Of a stretch of DNA of 64,000 nt, positions 1-12,200 are shown one piece after another. How positions within the stretch are numbered: the first letter of the stretch is position 1; each line of letters starts with the position of its first letter. The notes below the pieces were generated by a model. That model ran no database searches and was not told the DNA's origin. It saw only the letters and a program-made list of their open reading frames with translations. Source of the DNA: Aurantiochytrium sp. KH105. Taxonomy: Eukaryota; Sar; Bigyra; Thraustochytrida; Thraustochytriidae. The position numbers were made by a program, and so were the translations under genes. The stretch is taken from assembly GCA_003116975.1 (NCBI GenBank), contig BGKB01000021.1, positions 310,001 through 374,000 on the forward strand. Direction: 5' to 3'.

Positions 1-1
1 A

Positions 2-2002
2 CTCGTCTTTCCTGCAGCAATTGGCCGCATCCTTGACCTTTCCTTAAGTGACTCCACGGGGCTTTCGCCAACGCTTGTTGCCGGTACGCTCACAGGTCTA
101 TTCATCTTCCAGGGCGCTCTCATTGTCGGTCGTACGGCGATGCTCAACGTTGCAGGAGAGCGTCTCATCGCGCGGTTCAGAAAGCAACTCTTTGCAAGCA
201 TCCTTGCGCAGGACCTTCATTTCTTTGACCGCAGCCGTACGGGCGAACTCATCAACCGGCTGTCCACCGATACGCAACTAGTGCAAAAGTCGGTGACAGG
301 GAATTTGGTTTCCGGCTTGCGGAGCTCCTTTATGGTCGTTGGCGGAACGATGATGCTATTTTACACTTCACCCACGCTCGCACTGGTATCTCTTAGTGTC
401 ATTCCCCCCGTGGGTTTGGCGGCTCGCTACTTTGGTCGCTACCTCAAGGGTCGCCAGGCCAAGGTCCAAGACGCTCTTGCGGAGACCTCGACGGTGGCCG
501 AAGAAGTCATTGCCAATATTCGCACTGTGCGGCAGTTCGCTAGCGAACCTCTCGAAGTGGCCAAATACAACGCACGCATCGACACGGCCTATCGCCGTGC
601 CTGCGAGGTCGGCCTAGCGTCCGCCTGGTTCGACGGCTCTGTGCACCTTGCGGCTAACTTCAGTCTCGTCGCAGTTCTCACCTTTGGTGGCTCTCAGGTT
701 ATGAGCGGCCAGCTCACTGCAGGTGCGCTTACCTCGTTTCTCATGTATAGTCTTTATGTGGGTTTCAACATTACCAACTTGTCGTCCGTGTACTCGGATC
801 TCATGCGCGGTGTTGGTGCTTCGTCGCGCATTTTTGGTATTATTGATCGCGTACCGCAAATGCCCTCGTCCATCACATCGGCGCGCGCTAGCCGCGCTGG
901 CGCGACGACAGACCCGAGCACGCTCCCGCCCTCGGTCCTGCACTCGATCTACTCGTTACTGGACGCTGACGAGGACCCGTCGCAAAAGAAACACCCAATC
1001 GGTGCCGACTTTTTTGGCATTGTGCAAGAAGAGAGGGACCGTCACATTACTCCGCCAGGCACAAGTGTTCTCGCTCGTTCCGGTTACGACGAGCTTGCAG
1101 ATCAAATTGGTGCCACACTCGAAACGCCACCCATCAAGGGCGAGATTGAGCTGCGCGACGTCTCGTTCGCTTATCCGCTGCGATCGGAGTCGCCCATTCT
1201 TCAAAATCTCAACTTGAGGCTTGAACGCGGTTCGATGATGGCCCTTGTCGGTTCGAGCGGCAGCGGTAAGAGCACGATTGGTGCAATGCTGATGCGCATG
1301 TATGACCCGCAGCAAGGCGTCGTCCTTATTGACGGCGTGGACATCCGGCGCATCGACCCGCACTGGCTCCGAAAGCACATTGGCGTTGTTGCCCAAGAGC
1401 CTGTTCTTTTTTCGGGCACGATTGAGGAAAATATTCGCTACGGTAACATGGACGCCTCCATGGACCAGGTGTACAACGCGGCGCGCGCCGCGCGCGCTCT
1501 TGACTTCATCGAGGGATTTCCCAATGGATTCAACACACGCGTTGGGGAGCGTGGCGTGCAGCTGTCTGGCGGTCAGAAGCAGCGCGTGGCGATTGCACGA
1601 GCCATTCTCAAGGATCCGCCCATTGTCATTCTCGATGAGGCCACCTCTGCTCTTGACGCAGAAAGCGAGTTTCAAGTTCAACAAGCCATTGAGGAGATGA
1701 TGAAGGGTCGCTCTGTTGTAAGCATCGCACACAGATTGAGCACGTAAGTTTTTCTTGCTTTCGAAATATGGCGACCGACAGATGAGAATGTCGACGCCAC
1801 GCATTGAGACCGAGTCAGAGGCAGAGCTAGAGATGGGGAAAGTGAAAAAGGGCAAGAGACTAACGATGCGAATTCATATAGCATGCGCGCCGCCGATACG
1901 ATCGCGGTACTCGAACAGGGCCGGATTGCCGAGCAAGGTTCTTTTGACGAACTTATGCAAAAGGGCAGCGCGCTTCAAAATCTCGTCAAGCGACAGCTTT
2001 GA
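2..2002 (+). CDS. ABCB10-like half ABC transporter, 5' partial, two exons
   Basis: The reading frame is open from the first bases of the window, so the N-terminus and first membrane helices lie upstream. Exons are 2-1743 and 1882-2002, separated by a 138-bp GTAAGT...TAG intron. Retaining the intron gives an immediate in-frame TAA at 1745. Joining the exons restores the D/H-loop tail (HRLST followed by MRAADTIAVLEQGRI) and ends at TGA 2000-2002. The ABC nucleotide-binding domain is complete: Walker A GSSGSGKS near 1250-1273, signature LSGGQKQR near 1562-1585, Walker B ILDEATSALD near 1630 and the H-loop at 1721-1743. The transmembrane part resembles mitochondrial-inner-membrane ABCB10/MDL exporters. 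The linker between membrane domain and ATPase is expanded by roughly 80 mostly polar residues. Substrate is unknown; mitochondrial location is inferred from family resemblance because the targeting peptide is off the window. Confidence 0.9.
1744..1881 (+). other. Spliceosomal intron of the ABC transporter gene
   Basis: GTAAGT donor and TATAG acceptor. Removal rejoins the conserved HRLST and the C-terminal ABC segment in frame with phase 2. It shows that the organism uses conventional short GT-AG introns. Confidence 0.88.
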
Positions 2003-2319
2003 TCAAAAACGGGACATCTTATTGATCAGAGACATCATTGCTTTTTCAATTTTCTTAAAGACAGGGACGTAGGAAGAAATGGAAGTTCTCGTCGGCGCAA
2101 TGCGCGGATTGACTTTTCAGCGATCTGCAAATTGCGACCGCGAATCACGATCTTCGCAGCTCACTCGGTCTCGCGCTCGTTTGAAATAAAAAAGGCCTAG
2201 CTGCTGAGTGGGAGCAAGCGATCATCGAAAAATCCTGGGGAGAGGGAGTAGTCTCGAGAGAGACTGATCAAACAGGTCTCATTGCGGGTGGACTCTTGGC
2301 ACGAAGGTGAGTACTTTCT
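2003..2319. other. Convergent 3' intergenic region
   Basis: No coding potential seen. It holds the 3' ends of the ABC transporter (+) and the small helical protein gene (-). An AATAAAAAA run near 2185 could serve 3' processing of the + strand gene, but this is only suggestive. Confidence 0.5.
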
Positions 2320-2680
2320 TCACTCGTCAGAACTGTCTTGCATCATTGCGCGTCGCATGTTTGTTACCTTGTCCAGGAAAGCGTCGAGTCGCGCTAGTTC
2401 TGGACAGAGAGCTTGCGCGGCAGCGATATCTCGCTCCGCATTGCCCACGTCCTGAACGATGCGCTCCAACAAGGGGCCCAACTGCGATTGAACCTGGGAT
2501 TGAATCTCAAGAAGGTGTGTGTTTACCATGGCCTAATGAGAATCCTCACGCCATACATAGATGTTAGTCCCAACCATCATCTCGATACAATATTTTTCAA
2601 ATTTTGAACAGACTCACCTCGACCTGAGGCACGAGATCTGCACAGGCGCGGGCGCACGACCTTGCATCCGCACTAACCAT
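2320..2680 (-). CDS. Small helical protein, two exons, possible BLOC/BORC-type subunit
   Basis: Read on the minus strand, exon 1 is 2680-2618 and exon 2 is 2532-2320, joined across an 85-bp intron with GTGAGT donor and ATTAG acceptor in phase 0. The product is 91 residues, almost entirely predicted helix. The second half carries heptad-like Leu/Ile/Val spacing (LGPLLERIV, then LARLDAFLDKV). There is no signal peptide or membrane segment. Size and helical character, ending in an LDxFLxxV-like stretch, recall small subunits of the lysosome-related BLOC-1/BORC complexes, but the resemblance is weak and from memory. The ATG at 2680 has a fair context (ATCATGG); further upstream exons cannot be excluded. 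Its 3' end faces the ABC transporter. Confidence 0.6.
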
Positions 2681-3662
2681 GATGGAGTCGCTGGCAAACA
2701 CCTCGTGCCTTTGTTCGCCTCTGTCACCACTTCCGATCACCCTGGCCTCAGTGCGCCGCATCTCGCGCGCAGACGCTCCGCGACGTCCGTGGTTCTCTTT
2801 GAAACCTGCTTCGCCCTCTTTCCTGCTCCTGTTCATCTGTTTCTTTTCTGGCACGAAAAATCTTCTTCGCTTCAAGGGGGGCGATACCTGGATCCAGAGG
2901 CTTTCCGCGTTCACGCTCCCGACGCGACGATGGCGCTCTCCAAAGAATCAATGCAACTCGCAAGCCGCAGGTCGCTCGCTAGGATAATGCGGCGATCCCT
3001 TGAGAACCCCAAGCGAGCTGCGGTTTCTCCTAGCCTGCCCCCTTGTCCTCTTGTAGCCGCCGAAGCAAAGAGGGGGGTTAGCTTCCCCCAAAATTTGCAG
3101 GTTTTTCGGGAGCTTTTAAGGCACCCAAAAAATTGGGTGCGCGTCGCGCATGCACGTGCCGCGCACTCAAACCCGACTTGCTGCAGGCCTGGCGAGGCGC
3201 GGTGCAGCGCCTTGGCGAGGCGAAGCGAGAGGGAGCGCGAACGGCGAGTAGAGCTTCCCGTGGTCTGCGCGCGCGCGGCCCCTCGCCCGAAAGTCTAGTC
3301 AGTCGGTCGGTCTTTGTCTGTTTTAATTTGCTCACTCATCGTTAGGCGCGTGCAGCTCAAGGCGTGCTCGAGGTACGCCCGCGAGGAGCGGCCGCGCGTG
3401 AGAGATCGAAAACAAGGGCGGCGAGGGAAGAGGGAAACATCTGCGACGCGCGCTGGGGCCCCGGAGCTCGCGCTTGCAGGCCCGCTCGCTTGCTCGCCGC
3501 CAGCCCCACGACTCGGGCTTGACGTCACTTGCGCCCCCCCACGACGCGCGCCAGGACCACAACCCCTTCTCTCTCTCTCTCTCTCTATCCATCTCTCTCT
3601 ACCTTCTGTTCGCTTTGCGAACCGCACCTAGGCGGCACACGCGTGAAGAGGGTTCATAAGAA
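2681..3662. other. Divergent promoter region, GC-rich with CT tract
   Basis: Lies between the minus-strand small helical gene and the plus-strand ankyrin gene. Short ORFs are present in all frames but none looks like a protein. A pyrimidine tract (CT repeats) at about 3565-3600 sits 60-100 bp upstream of the ankyrin ATG and is probably in its promoter or 5' UTR. Confidence 0.5.
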
Positions 3663-5573
3663 ATGGAGCGCGCGAGAGGCCGCATCCTCTCGCGAAAGCG
3701 AGATGCCGCGACTCTCGAAGAGATGATCGATGCTGGAGACGAGTTATCTCTGATTGCAGCCCTCGAGACGAATGTCACTGGCGTGCAGTCACGCGTCGGC
3801 AACAATGAAGAGACGCTGCTCATTGCAGCGGCGCGTCTCAACAAGCTCACCATCTGCAACACCCTCATTGGCCTCGGCGTAGAGGTCGATGCACTTGACA
3901 AAGGCAATAACACAGCGCTCACGATCGCCATCACGCATCGTCATTTGTCAGTCGCACGCGCCTTAGTTGTGACGCACGGCGCCGACATCGATCTGCAGGG
4001 CAAGTTTGAAATGACGCCGCTCATGCTGGCATGTCGCGAGAGCCTCCATGATCTTGCCATGCTTCTGATTGAACGAGGCGCGAACCTCAACAGCCAAAAT
4101 CAATTCGGCTGGACGGCGTGCATGTTTGCAGCGCGATACCACCAAAACGACAATACGTTGCGCGCCATGATTAACAATGGTGCCGACTTGAATCCGATCA
4201 ATGATGATCGCTGGAGCCTGCTCATGTTTTGCCTTCGTCACGATCAGCACAACATTGTTCCACTTCTGATTGAGCGGGGCGTCAATCTCTCTGGCGTCAA
4301 CCAAGACAAATGGAACCCGCTGCACCTTGCGCTACGCTACGCGCAACAGGACACAGCCTTGCTCATTCTCAATTCTCTTGTGAGGAGCGGTGTGACAGAT
4401 TTCAATCACAAAAACTGCGACGACTGGACCGCGCTTTCGTTCTCCATCCGCTATGGCCACACGGCGGTCTCGACGCAGCTCATCGGGCTTGGCTGCGACC
4501 TTGAGTCTGCTAATGTGGACGCTTGGCGACCCATCCATTTCGCAACGCGCTATGACCAGCCCGAGATCGCCAATTTGCTCCTCGATCACAAAGTTGCAGT
4601 CAACGTGAAGAATCAAGATGGCTGGACCCCTCTCATTATTGCTTGCCGCAATGGCCAGACATCGATTGCCAAACGCATCATTCTCGAGGGCGGAGATGTC
4701 GACCTGCAAAACAGCAACGGCTGGACCGCCCTCATGATGGCGAGCCGCAACCAAGAGTCGGAAATTGCCCATCTCATTGTTGCTCAGCCCCACGCCAACC
4801 TCGATGTGCAAGAAGAGGATGGCTGGACCGCGCTACACTTTGCGTGCGCCTATGCCCAGTCTGCCCTTGCAATTGCGCTCCTCGAGGCTGGCGCCAACGT
4901 GCACCTCCTTACAAGCGACAGCTGGACGCCTCTCATGCTGGCATGCCAAGGTCCCATTGAAGATGACAATTCTCTCGAGGGCCTGCACGAGTGCATTTTT
5001 GCCTGCTACGAATATGGTGCTGATCTCGGGCATACCACGACGGGGCAAAATCGGCTCTCCGCTCTGTCGCTGGCTGAAAAGTACAGTCAAGAGAAAACTG
5101 CCAGCTTCGTCCGATTCGCTTTGGAGTCCAATGTGAAGAGTATCATCATTGACAAGCTCGGGCTCTCGCGAAAAATCATCGTGGCATTCTTCAAGGCTGA
5201 CATTCTTTCGCTTGAATCTTGCCTCGCTAAGCCTGACGAGGTACTTCAAGCCCTCGGCATGCCGTCCACGCATTTGGCGCATTTTCGCCAGCTTGCCGAG
5301 GAGGCTGAAATGCAGCGTCACCTGGAGTCCAATCCCGAAACTGCCTCGGATGCTCTTTCTGGCGCTGTCAAGCGTCTCAGCCAGCGCCTCAGCCAGCGCC
5401 TCAGTTTGGCACGCTCTGAGGGTCATCGTTCTCATTCAGGGAGTCAGCGCCGAAGCTCGCGTCTCAGTCAGCGTCTTAGCCAGCGTTTAAGCGGTCGAAG
5501 GGCATCTGGCGCACCAGTTGCTGTGGTTGCCCATCTCGATGAGGAGGAGATGGCCAACGCAACGGTGTCCTGA
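3663..5573 (+). CDS. Ankyrin-repeat protein with RLSQ-repeat C-terminal tail
   Basis: A single uninterrupted 636-residue frame. Residues about 30-460 form a tandem array of roughly a dozen ankyrin repeats, many starting with GWTALM/GWTPL-type motifs (for example GWTACMFAARY and GWTALMMASRN). Such arrays normally form protein-binding solenoids. Residues about 490-560 are helical. The last ~67 residues are Ser/Arg rich and contain the 11-residue string RLSQRLSQRLS twice (about 571-581 and 600-610), encoded by near-identical 12-nt units, and end in an acidic segment. No catalytic domain, signal peptide or TM segment is visible. The start is the first ATG after the CT tract. Partner unknown; it is probably a cytosolic scaffold. 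The RxxS motifs could be basophilic-kinase sites, which is inference. Confidence 0.85.
   Translation: MERARGRILSRKRDAATLEEMIDAGDELSLIAALETNVTGVQSRVGNNEETLLIAAARLNKLTICNTLIGLGVEVDALDKGNNTALTIAITHRHLSVARALVVTHGADIDLQGKFEMTPLMLACRESLHDLAMLLIERGANLNSQNQFGWTACMFAARYHQNDNTLRAMINNGADLNPINDDRWSLLMFCLRHDQHNIVPLLIERGVNLSGVNQDKWNPLHLALRYAQQDTALLILNSLVRSGVTDFNHKNCDDWTALSFSIRYGHTAVSTQLIGLGCDLESANVDAWRPIHFATRYDQPEIANLLLDHKVAVNVKNQDGWTPLIIACRNGQTSIAKRIILEGGDVDLQNSNGWTALMMASRNQESEIAHLIVAQPHANLDVQEEDGWTALHFACAYAQSALAIALLEAGANVHLLTSDSWTPLMLACQGPIEDDNSLEGLHECIFACYEYGADLGHTTTGQNRLSALSLAEKYSQEKTASFVRFALESNVKSIIIDKLGLSRKIIVAFFKADILSLESCLAKPDEVLQALGMPSTHLAHFRQLAEEAEMQRHLESNPETASDALSGAVKRLSQRLSQRLSLARSEGHRSHSGSQRRSSRLSQRLSQRLSGRRASGAPVAVVAHLDEEEMANATVS
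5373..5490 (+). repeat. 12-nt coding tandem repeat (RLSQ units), two clusters
   Basis: Two clusters (about 5373-5404 and 5459-5490) of a 12-nt unit related to CGCCTCAGCCAG encode RLSQ. Both clusters are in frame with the ankyrin protein. Confidence 0.75.
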
Positions 5574-6276
5574 TAGACTGAACTGGACTGAAGATCAAGA
5601 GCGGCAAAGCCACATACGCATTGCTTGGGTTTGCAGTTGCTTGCGTCCATGCGCGGCCAGTTATCGGTGTCCATCGCCACATTCCAATTCCACTCGTCCC
5701 TCTCGTTTTACTTTCTCCTTTCCTCTCTTTCTTGACCTTTTCGGGAAACATTCATGTCTCCAATACCTATTGATCATACGTACTAACAATCATGGCAAGC
5801 CCGGCCCGGGCGGGGCTCCGAGTCTTGAACCTACAGGTTTCGCCAAAACACTTTTTGTTTAAAATCAATAACAGATGCCTATTTTCTCTTCTCCTCTCTT
5901 TCTTCTCCTTTTGTTTATTTTTTTCTGTCTAACAATCGCATTCGTATTCGCGCCGAGCTTTCGAAGAATTTCAAAGGCCAAAATTACGAAATGAATAGAT
6001 CCGTTTTAACTTTCGGGTTGCGCACGTGCGTGTGACCAAAGTTAGTAGGAGAAGAAAAGGAATGAAAAGGAAAGCGAATCCGCCGAAAGGTGGTGGCGGT
6101 GGTAGTTGTAGCGATAGTGATAGTGGTGGTGGTGGACACGCAGATTCTCGTAAGCAGCGTCAACAGCCAATCTCTTTTGCGCGCGCCTGCTTTCAAGCCA
6201 CGACGGACAACCGCGCGCGCGTACGAGAGCAAGCGCTCGCCTGCCAAGGAGAAGGTGTGAAACTCCGCTCTCGAAA
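5574..6276. other. Intergenic region between ankyrin and SAM/EF-hand genes
   Basis: AT- and pyrimidine-rich 3' UTR-like sequence up to about 5960, then a GGT/GGTGGT-rich stretch at about 6080-6135 before the next gene. No gene is supported here. Part of it may be 5' UTR or upstream exon of the SAM/EF-hand gene. Confidence 0.45.
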
Positions 6277-9200
6277 ATGTCCAGATTGGCCTCACAGTAT
6301 CCATGCCATTGTCATGAACGCGCAGAGAGCTGCGCCTGCGTTCCTGGACGCACGCCTACGATGAGTCGAGCTTCACAATCGAATGCGACGGACCTCTGCG
6401 TGAATGGACAACATCTTGAAGGCCGATCTTTTGCCACCGCCAAAGCATCGAAGCCTCCACAAGGCCAGCGTCGTGCATTATTGCACGATCAGTTGCAAAT
6501 TGCCGCAGAATATTGGCATCGCACAGAAAACTTTGAAACGCATTGGGCAACCCAATGGAGCAGCGAAGACGTGTCTCGATTTATAACTCTTATTACTGGG
6601 TCCTATCCTGATGCACTCCAGCTCAATGGCAAACAGCTTTTGCGCCTCGCAATTGCCACGCACGCGCGCCATGCACGCGTTGACAATGAAGACATTGCCA
6701 ATGAGTTCTATGAGCTGGTCATCTCGACGATACATCGCAAGAGAATCGTTCGCCTCTTCTTGCAAAAAAATCCGCCCGAGAATGCGAATACAGTAAAGGC
6801 TCGTGGAGATGCGACCTCTAAAGGTACGAGCATCGATCAGGGACGAAGCCATGCTCCCACTCCTCGCAGCTTTGCAGTTGCACTCCCATCTGCACGACTC
6901 AGCGCAGCCAGTGAAGAAAGAGATCGCATCGAAGCACTTCAGAGCCACGGTGATCGTCCAGTTTTGACCGTAAGTGGGCAAGCTCGACGTGCCGGTGGCG
7001 CTTGTCATCGTCTAAAAGTCAAATTGTCTGTGGCTTCCTTCTTGCTCGAACAGCTGAAAACGCCAGAAGGAGAACCCCTTGCGGTCCCGCAAGCTTTGGC
7101 CAAAAAGGCGCATCACGGCCTTCACGCAGGCATCAATCTCGAGGTCTGCATTCATTTTCAAGGAGGAACTTGGAGTGCTAATCCTCAACGGCAGTCAATA
7201 TGCTGGCTCCGTCAGCAGCATGATCTTAGCTTTGACCTTGAAGGGGAAAGTGAGAGCAAGCTCAAAAATGCTTCGCGCTCGGCCTCGCCGCCGGGCTCAT
7301 GTGCTCAGGGCCATGTTGAAGTCTGGGCTGGGCCGATACTTCTCGCACGCGTATTGATCCAGCTCCCTATTGATGCCACAGCCCAGGGCACATCGTCGAC
7401 AAGTTCGTTCGCGCATTCCGAATATGTGCTACTTGCTGAAACGGCTTTCCACCAGCGAGTTGCTCTCGTTTGCGGATCGCGCGAACTTGCCTTTCGAAAT
7501 GCGATTGCCCGCATCGAGACAAGTCTGCGTGGTTGCACGATCGTGACGCACGTCATCAAAGACGAGGTTGATCTTCATGCCTTATGGGGAAGTGATGAAG
7601 AACGAGCGAGCGGTCTTGTGCAAGTTTCGTTATCTCGAGCATCATTGTCGAGTAAAGCTGTTCTTCAAGCAGCGGAAACACTTCTTCGTCTGGTTGAAGC
7701 CGCCGATGGGACGGACGAGATCACACCAAGCATAGTTGTGCACACATGGGCTCATCCGCGTCCGGACGTGGAGTCGAATCCGATCATGGCGCGACTTCTT
7801 GGACAGATTGGAAAGACTGCGTGCTCTTTCCACCGCGTCGACTCACTTTTGGACACCTCGTCTCAGTCATCCTCTGTATTGTCGAGAGATGCCACCGATA
7901 ATCAAGAGCACGGATTTTATCCTCATGCCCCCGCCAAGTTGCAACGGCTGGCTCCTGGTACGCCCGTGGACTTTCAAGTCCCGGGTTCATCGTCAGAATC
8001 CAAGTGGAAGCAAGGGAAAATCGTCAGCGTGAGCCCGCACGACGGAAAGTTCACCATCGCACCAAACAACGGTGGCAAAGTCGTGCATGGTGTGCTTGAA
8101 CATCAAGTGCGAATCTCGAGCTTTGGAAAGGCCCCTTCAACCTCGCATCGTCATCATCCGGGATCGCAGTCCAAAAGGCTCGCAAAACGCTCACGAAAAC
8201 GCCGCGACATCTTTGCATCTCTCTGCGTTGGCGATCGCATCTTCGCGCGTCCACACTCCGGCCTGGGACAGGGTGACTACCAGCCTGGTGTCATTGTTGC
8301 GCTGCACAAATCATCGTTCACTGCCGATGTAGCCTTCGACAGCGGTCGAGCGGTCGCTCATATGGACATCCGGGACGTGAGACCGCACCCATCTCAGCAG
8401 CATGCTGCGCAGGACCATCGGCAGCAGGAATCGCCTCGAGCGTCTGGAGAAACTGAAAGCAAATCCGGGAACGTGCATACTCGCGCATCGACGGGAGCCA
8501 TGCCACATGGGACTCCCGTGCAAATTATTAAGAGCACAGAAAGCGCAGCAGTCGGTATTACTGGTCGTGTTCGTCGGGCACTTGAATTTGGACTGCGCTA
8601 TGATGTCATGCTGAGCAACGGAGACACGATGCACAATGTTCCGGTGGGTCTCCTCCGACGTCTTGACGCAGAACGCGATGCAAGTTCTGACGCAAGTCAG
8701 AACAGCAACGTAATAGGCTCTCATTCCTATGTCGACGCAATATGCGATAGGTACAAACAGGTTCTTCGCGACGCGGCACAGTCTCGACCGGATGGAAAAG
8801 AGCTCCGCATCCAGTTTGACCGTCTTGACAAAAATCGCACGGGCCAGCTTGAAGCAAGTGATTTTCTCGAGGCGCTTCACGACCTTGGCTTCAAGCCGAG
8901 CGAAAACGAAGTGCTCGAATTCATTGATCGCATGAGCGAACGCCGTGACGGTTTTGTGACATATGAGGACTTTGTTCGCTTCGCGCTGCCGCACGGCATA
9001 CAGATCGGCCAACGGCAGCTCAAGCGTCCGCTCGCATTTTACAAAGCTTCGTTGGAGTCTGCGGGGGTGCTCCGTATCTTGGAGAGCGCCTTGGAAACTC
9101 GTCTTGGGGAGCTGTGGGAGCGCCTTGCCGACTTGGATACCATGTCCCTTGGCATCTTGCAAGAGGACGTCTTCACGCGGTGCCTGACGCGTTTGGGTGC

Positions 9201-12200
9201 TCGTGCGAGTGCAGATCAGTACTCTGCGCTGACGCGAACATTTGCAGACAGCGACGGCAAGGTGGACTATCGCGAGTTTGCTGTCGTCGTTGAGGTTCTT
9301 CTTGTTCAGAAGATTACAAACGCTTCTGTTCAGTTGACCACTCAAGTCCAGAGCACTCGGCGAAACAGCGCGCACGATGAGAGGATGGATAAAGATGGAC
9401 GGCTTCTAGGTCCGATGGAACGCAAATTGCGAAAGGAAATCGATGCCGCCACACGAATCCAGGCCCTTGCGCGTCGTCGCATTGCGCAGCGCTCAATCGC
9501 TATTCAGAAACGTCAACAGCTGCGCGCAGCGCAAGTTGCTGAGGTTTGGACGGGCTCTGGATGCGAAAGCTCGCACATTGAAGGGCAGGGGGGCCAGCCC
9601 GCGAGTGGCAAGACCTTCGAAAGACATGCTCAAGTTATCGAGGAATGGCGTAAATTGATGCTTCTCAACACTCGAAACGGTGCCGAGGTTATGACTACCT
9701 TTCGTGCCATGGATCGCGACTGCGACGGTCTCGTTTCCTTAGAGGAGCTCTCCGCCACATTGTGCAAGTACTCGATCGATGCACGACGCGCTGGTATGAT
9801 TATGCGCGAGATGGATCTCGACAACGATGGCGCTGTGGATTTGACAGATTTCAAGATGTTCCTCGCCGGGGTTCGACATCGTATCGTTGCGCGCGATACA
9901 GCCCTTGCCTCGACGCAACCTGCTATTCATGTTATGATCGACGAGCTTGGGCAGGATTTATGCGCAAAGCTACGTCGCTATTTTGCAGTGCTCAAACGAT
10001 GTGGAACAGACTTGCTCGAGCTTCTTTTGTACCGGCCTCGCGGTTTGACCATGACTTCTGTTTTGCGCAAGCAAGGTTTTGTTCTCGAGCGACCCGAGTG
10101 GAAGCGTCTCGAAGTTCATTTCGCGTCCATGGCAGACCACCGTGGCGATCGATCCGTGTGCGAGGACTTTGTACGGCTTTTGGGCATGTCTCTCGAAGAA
10201 TTTGATCAGCAGCAGTTCTCCAAGCACGAGCATCATCTCCGGGAGTACCTTCAGAATACCAAAATGGACAGCGATGGCATCTCCGGTCTTGGTCGTCTCT
10301 CCCACAAGGTTGTCTCGGCGATCAAGGATCTTTGCAAGGACGAAAGTCGCGCAGAGTCAAAACATGAGGCGTTGTGGTGGCTGCTCTCGCTGCAAGAGCC
10401 TGGTGAGCCGCTTACACTGGACCGCGTGGACCTTGAGCGATTTTTCCGCGCTCTCAAGCTGCGGCCGACATCCTTTGAGATGGACCATCTTTTCGGGGCG
10501 CAAAGTGCAGAACCCAACGGCAGCACCATCCAGTGTTCGGAACTTGCCAAACTTTTTGGTATCAGTCCGCGCGTCTACGAATATTTGGAGGAGGATCACA
10601 TGTACTCACGCTTCTGCCGCTCGTATGTTATGTCACACCGTGCGCGTCTTCGCGTGGAGGCTGTCGAGGCGATTACGTTCGTGCGGCGCGAAGGCTCAGC
10701 GGCCTTTGTTCGCTGGCTACGAGACGCGATTGGAGTGAGCGCGTACCGCAAATTTCGTGCCATGGTCATCGCGGCGGTTTCTCGAGGGGTGCGTGTCACA
10801 AGCGGCGCATGGTTGAGTGAGCGCACATCTGCCAAGCTAGGGTTTTCTTCTTCAACGCAACTGGAGCGTGTTCTTCTTGAACTCAATTTCGGGCTCAGTC
10901 AGGACGAAATCCGCAACTTGTGTCGTGCGCTCGTGCAGGCTGCATCTGGCGATGTCGATCTTTTCGCTTTTGCAGACCTTTGCGAAGTCATTTATGCAAC
11001 TGCAGCACTAGGTGAATCTGGGGGTTCCGGCAAGGCTGGGGCCATGAGCGACGCCGACGATGAAGCTCGTGAAAAGGCGCGCGAAGAAACGGAACGATAC
11101 TTGCGCGAGGTAATTCAGGAGTATATCCGGACACCAACGGGTCATCGCAATTTGGTGCAGGTGTTTGAGAGTTTCGATACGCAGCGAAACGGAACGCTCG
11201 ATCAGTCCGAACTGGAGGCCGTCTTCAAGAGCCTTGGCGTGGATCTCGCCAAGGTTGATACCGGATCGCTGCTCCGGCACTATGATGTGAATCAAGATGG
11301 GCAACTGAGTTACCACGAATTCTTGGAGGCAATCGATGTTCGCGTCCATCCCGTCGCGGAGGAGACGCCAAAGAGAGTAAGGTATGGTCAAGGAAAGACC
11401 ATCACGAAGGCAACGCAGATTGACCTCGACTTGCTTCGCGACAAGCTCGAAAAGTACAACCTTCGTGTAAAACTGAGTAGGGAGGATGTGGATGATGCTT
11501 GCGCACGTGTGACCTCTCGGGGCTTACTCAGTCGACGCGACGTCACGGATGTCCTCGCTGCTCTGGGTCTTGGCCATTGCCTGACAGACAGCGAGGTGTA
11601 CAGTTTTTCGAGACTGACAAAGCGCAAGTTTAAAGCCTTTCTACTTGACGTAGTCAAAGGTAGATTTTCACTAGCTCCTCGGGACAATGCCAGGACTCTT
11701 GGAACGGTGTCGACTGCAGCAGGGGAGAAGGGAAGCACATCATCTTCGAATGCTTCTATCACTGCGGACACCAAGGTCGTCTTGAAGATGGCGCCTCATA
11801 CGGGCAAAATAGGCACTGTTGTTGGTCCAGGACGCAGTGCTGGCACCTACGAGATTTGCCTTGAGAGCAACGGGCAGGTTGGCAAGATTCTTGATAATGT
11901 GCGGCGCTCCCAGCTCCAAGTGGCAGGCGGGCGTCCCATGATCTGCGAGAATACTGTTGTCATTGATAAGGCAACGCAGCAGCGCGGCATTGTCATTCGC
12001 TTTGCACTATCAGATCCCGATCATGTGGACGTGCGCTTTCAAAATATAATTCGCAAGCACGTGGCTTCCTCGACCTTGGAGGCGCTTCCAGCCGATGTTT
12101 CGGTTGCCAGTCTGTCGCGCGGTCGACGCGTCTTTGCACGTTCAGATGTCGACGACCAGTACTTTGCAGGCTCGATACTTCGTGTTGATGGACGCAATGG

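Noticed and set aside
956-1855. 299-residue minus-strand frame opposite the ABC transporter
   Set aside because: It is antisense to a fully conserved ATPase domain; composition is a shadow of the + strand codons.
2561-3298. 245-residue plus-strand frame
   Set aside because: Its frame crosses the promoter and the small helical gene; no domain or good start.
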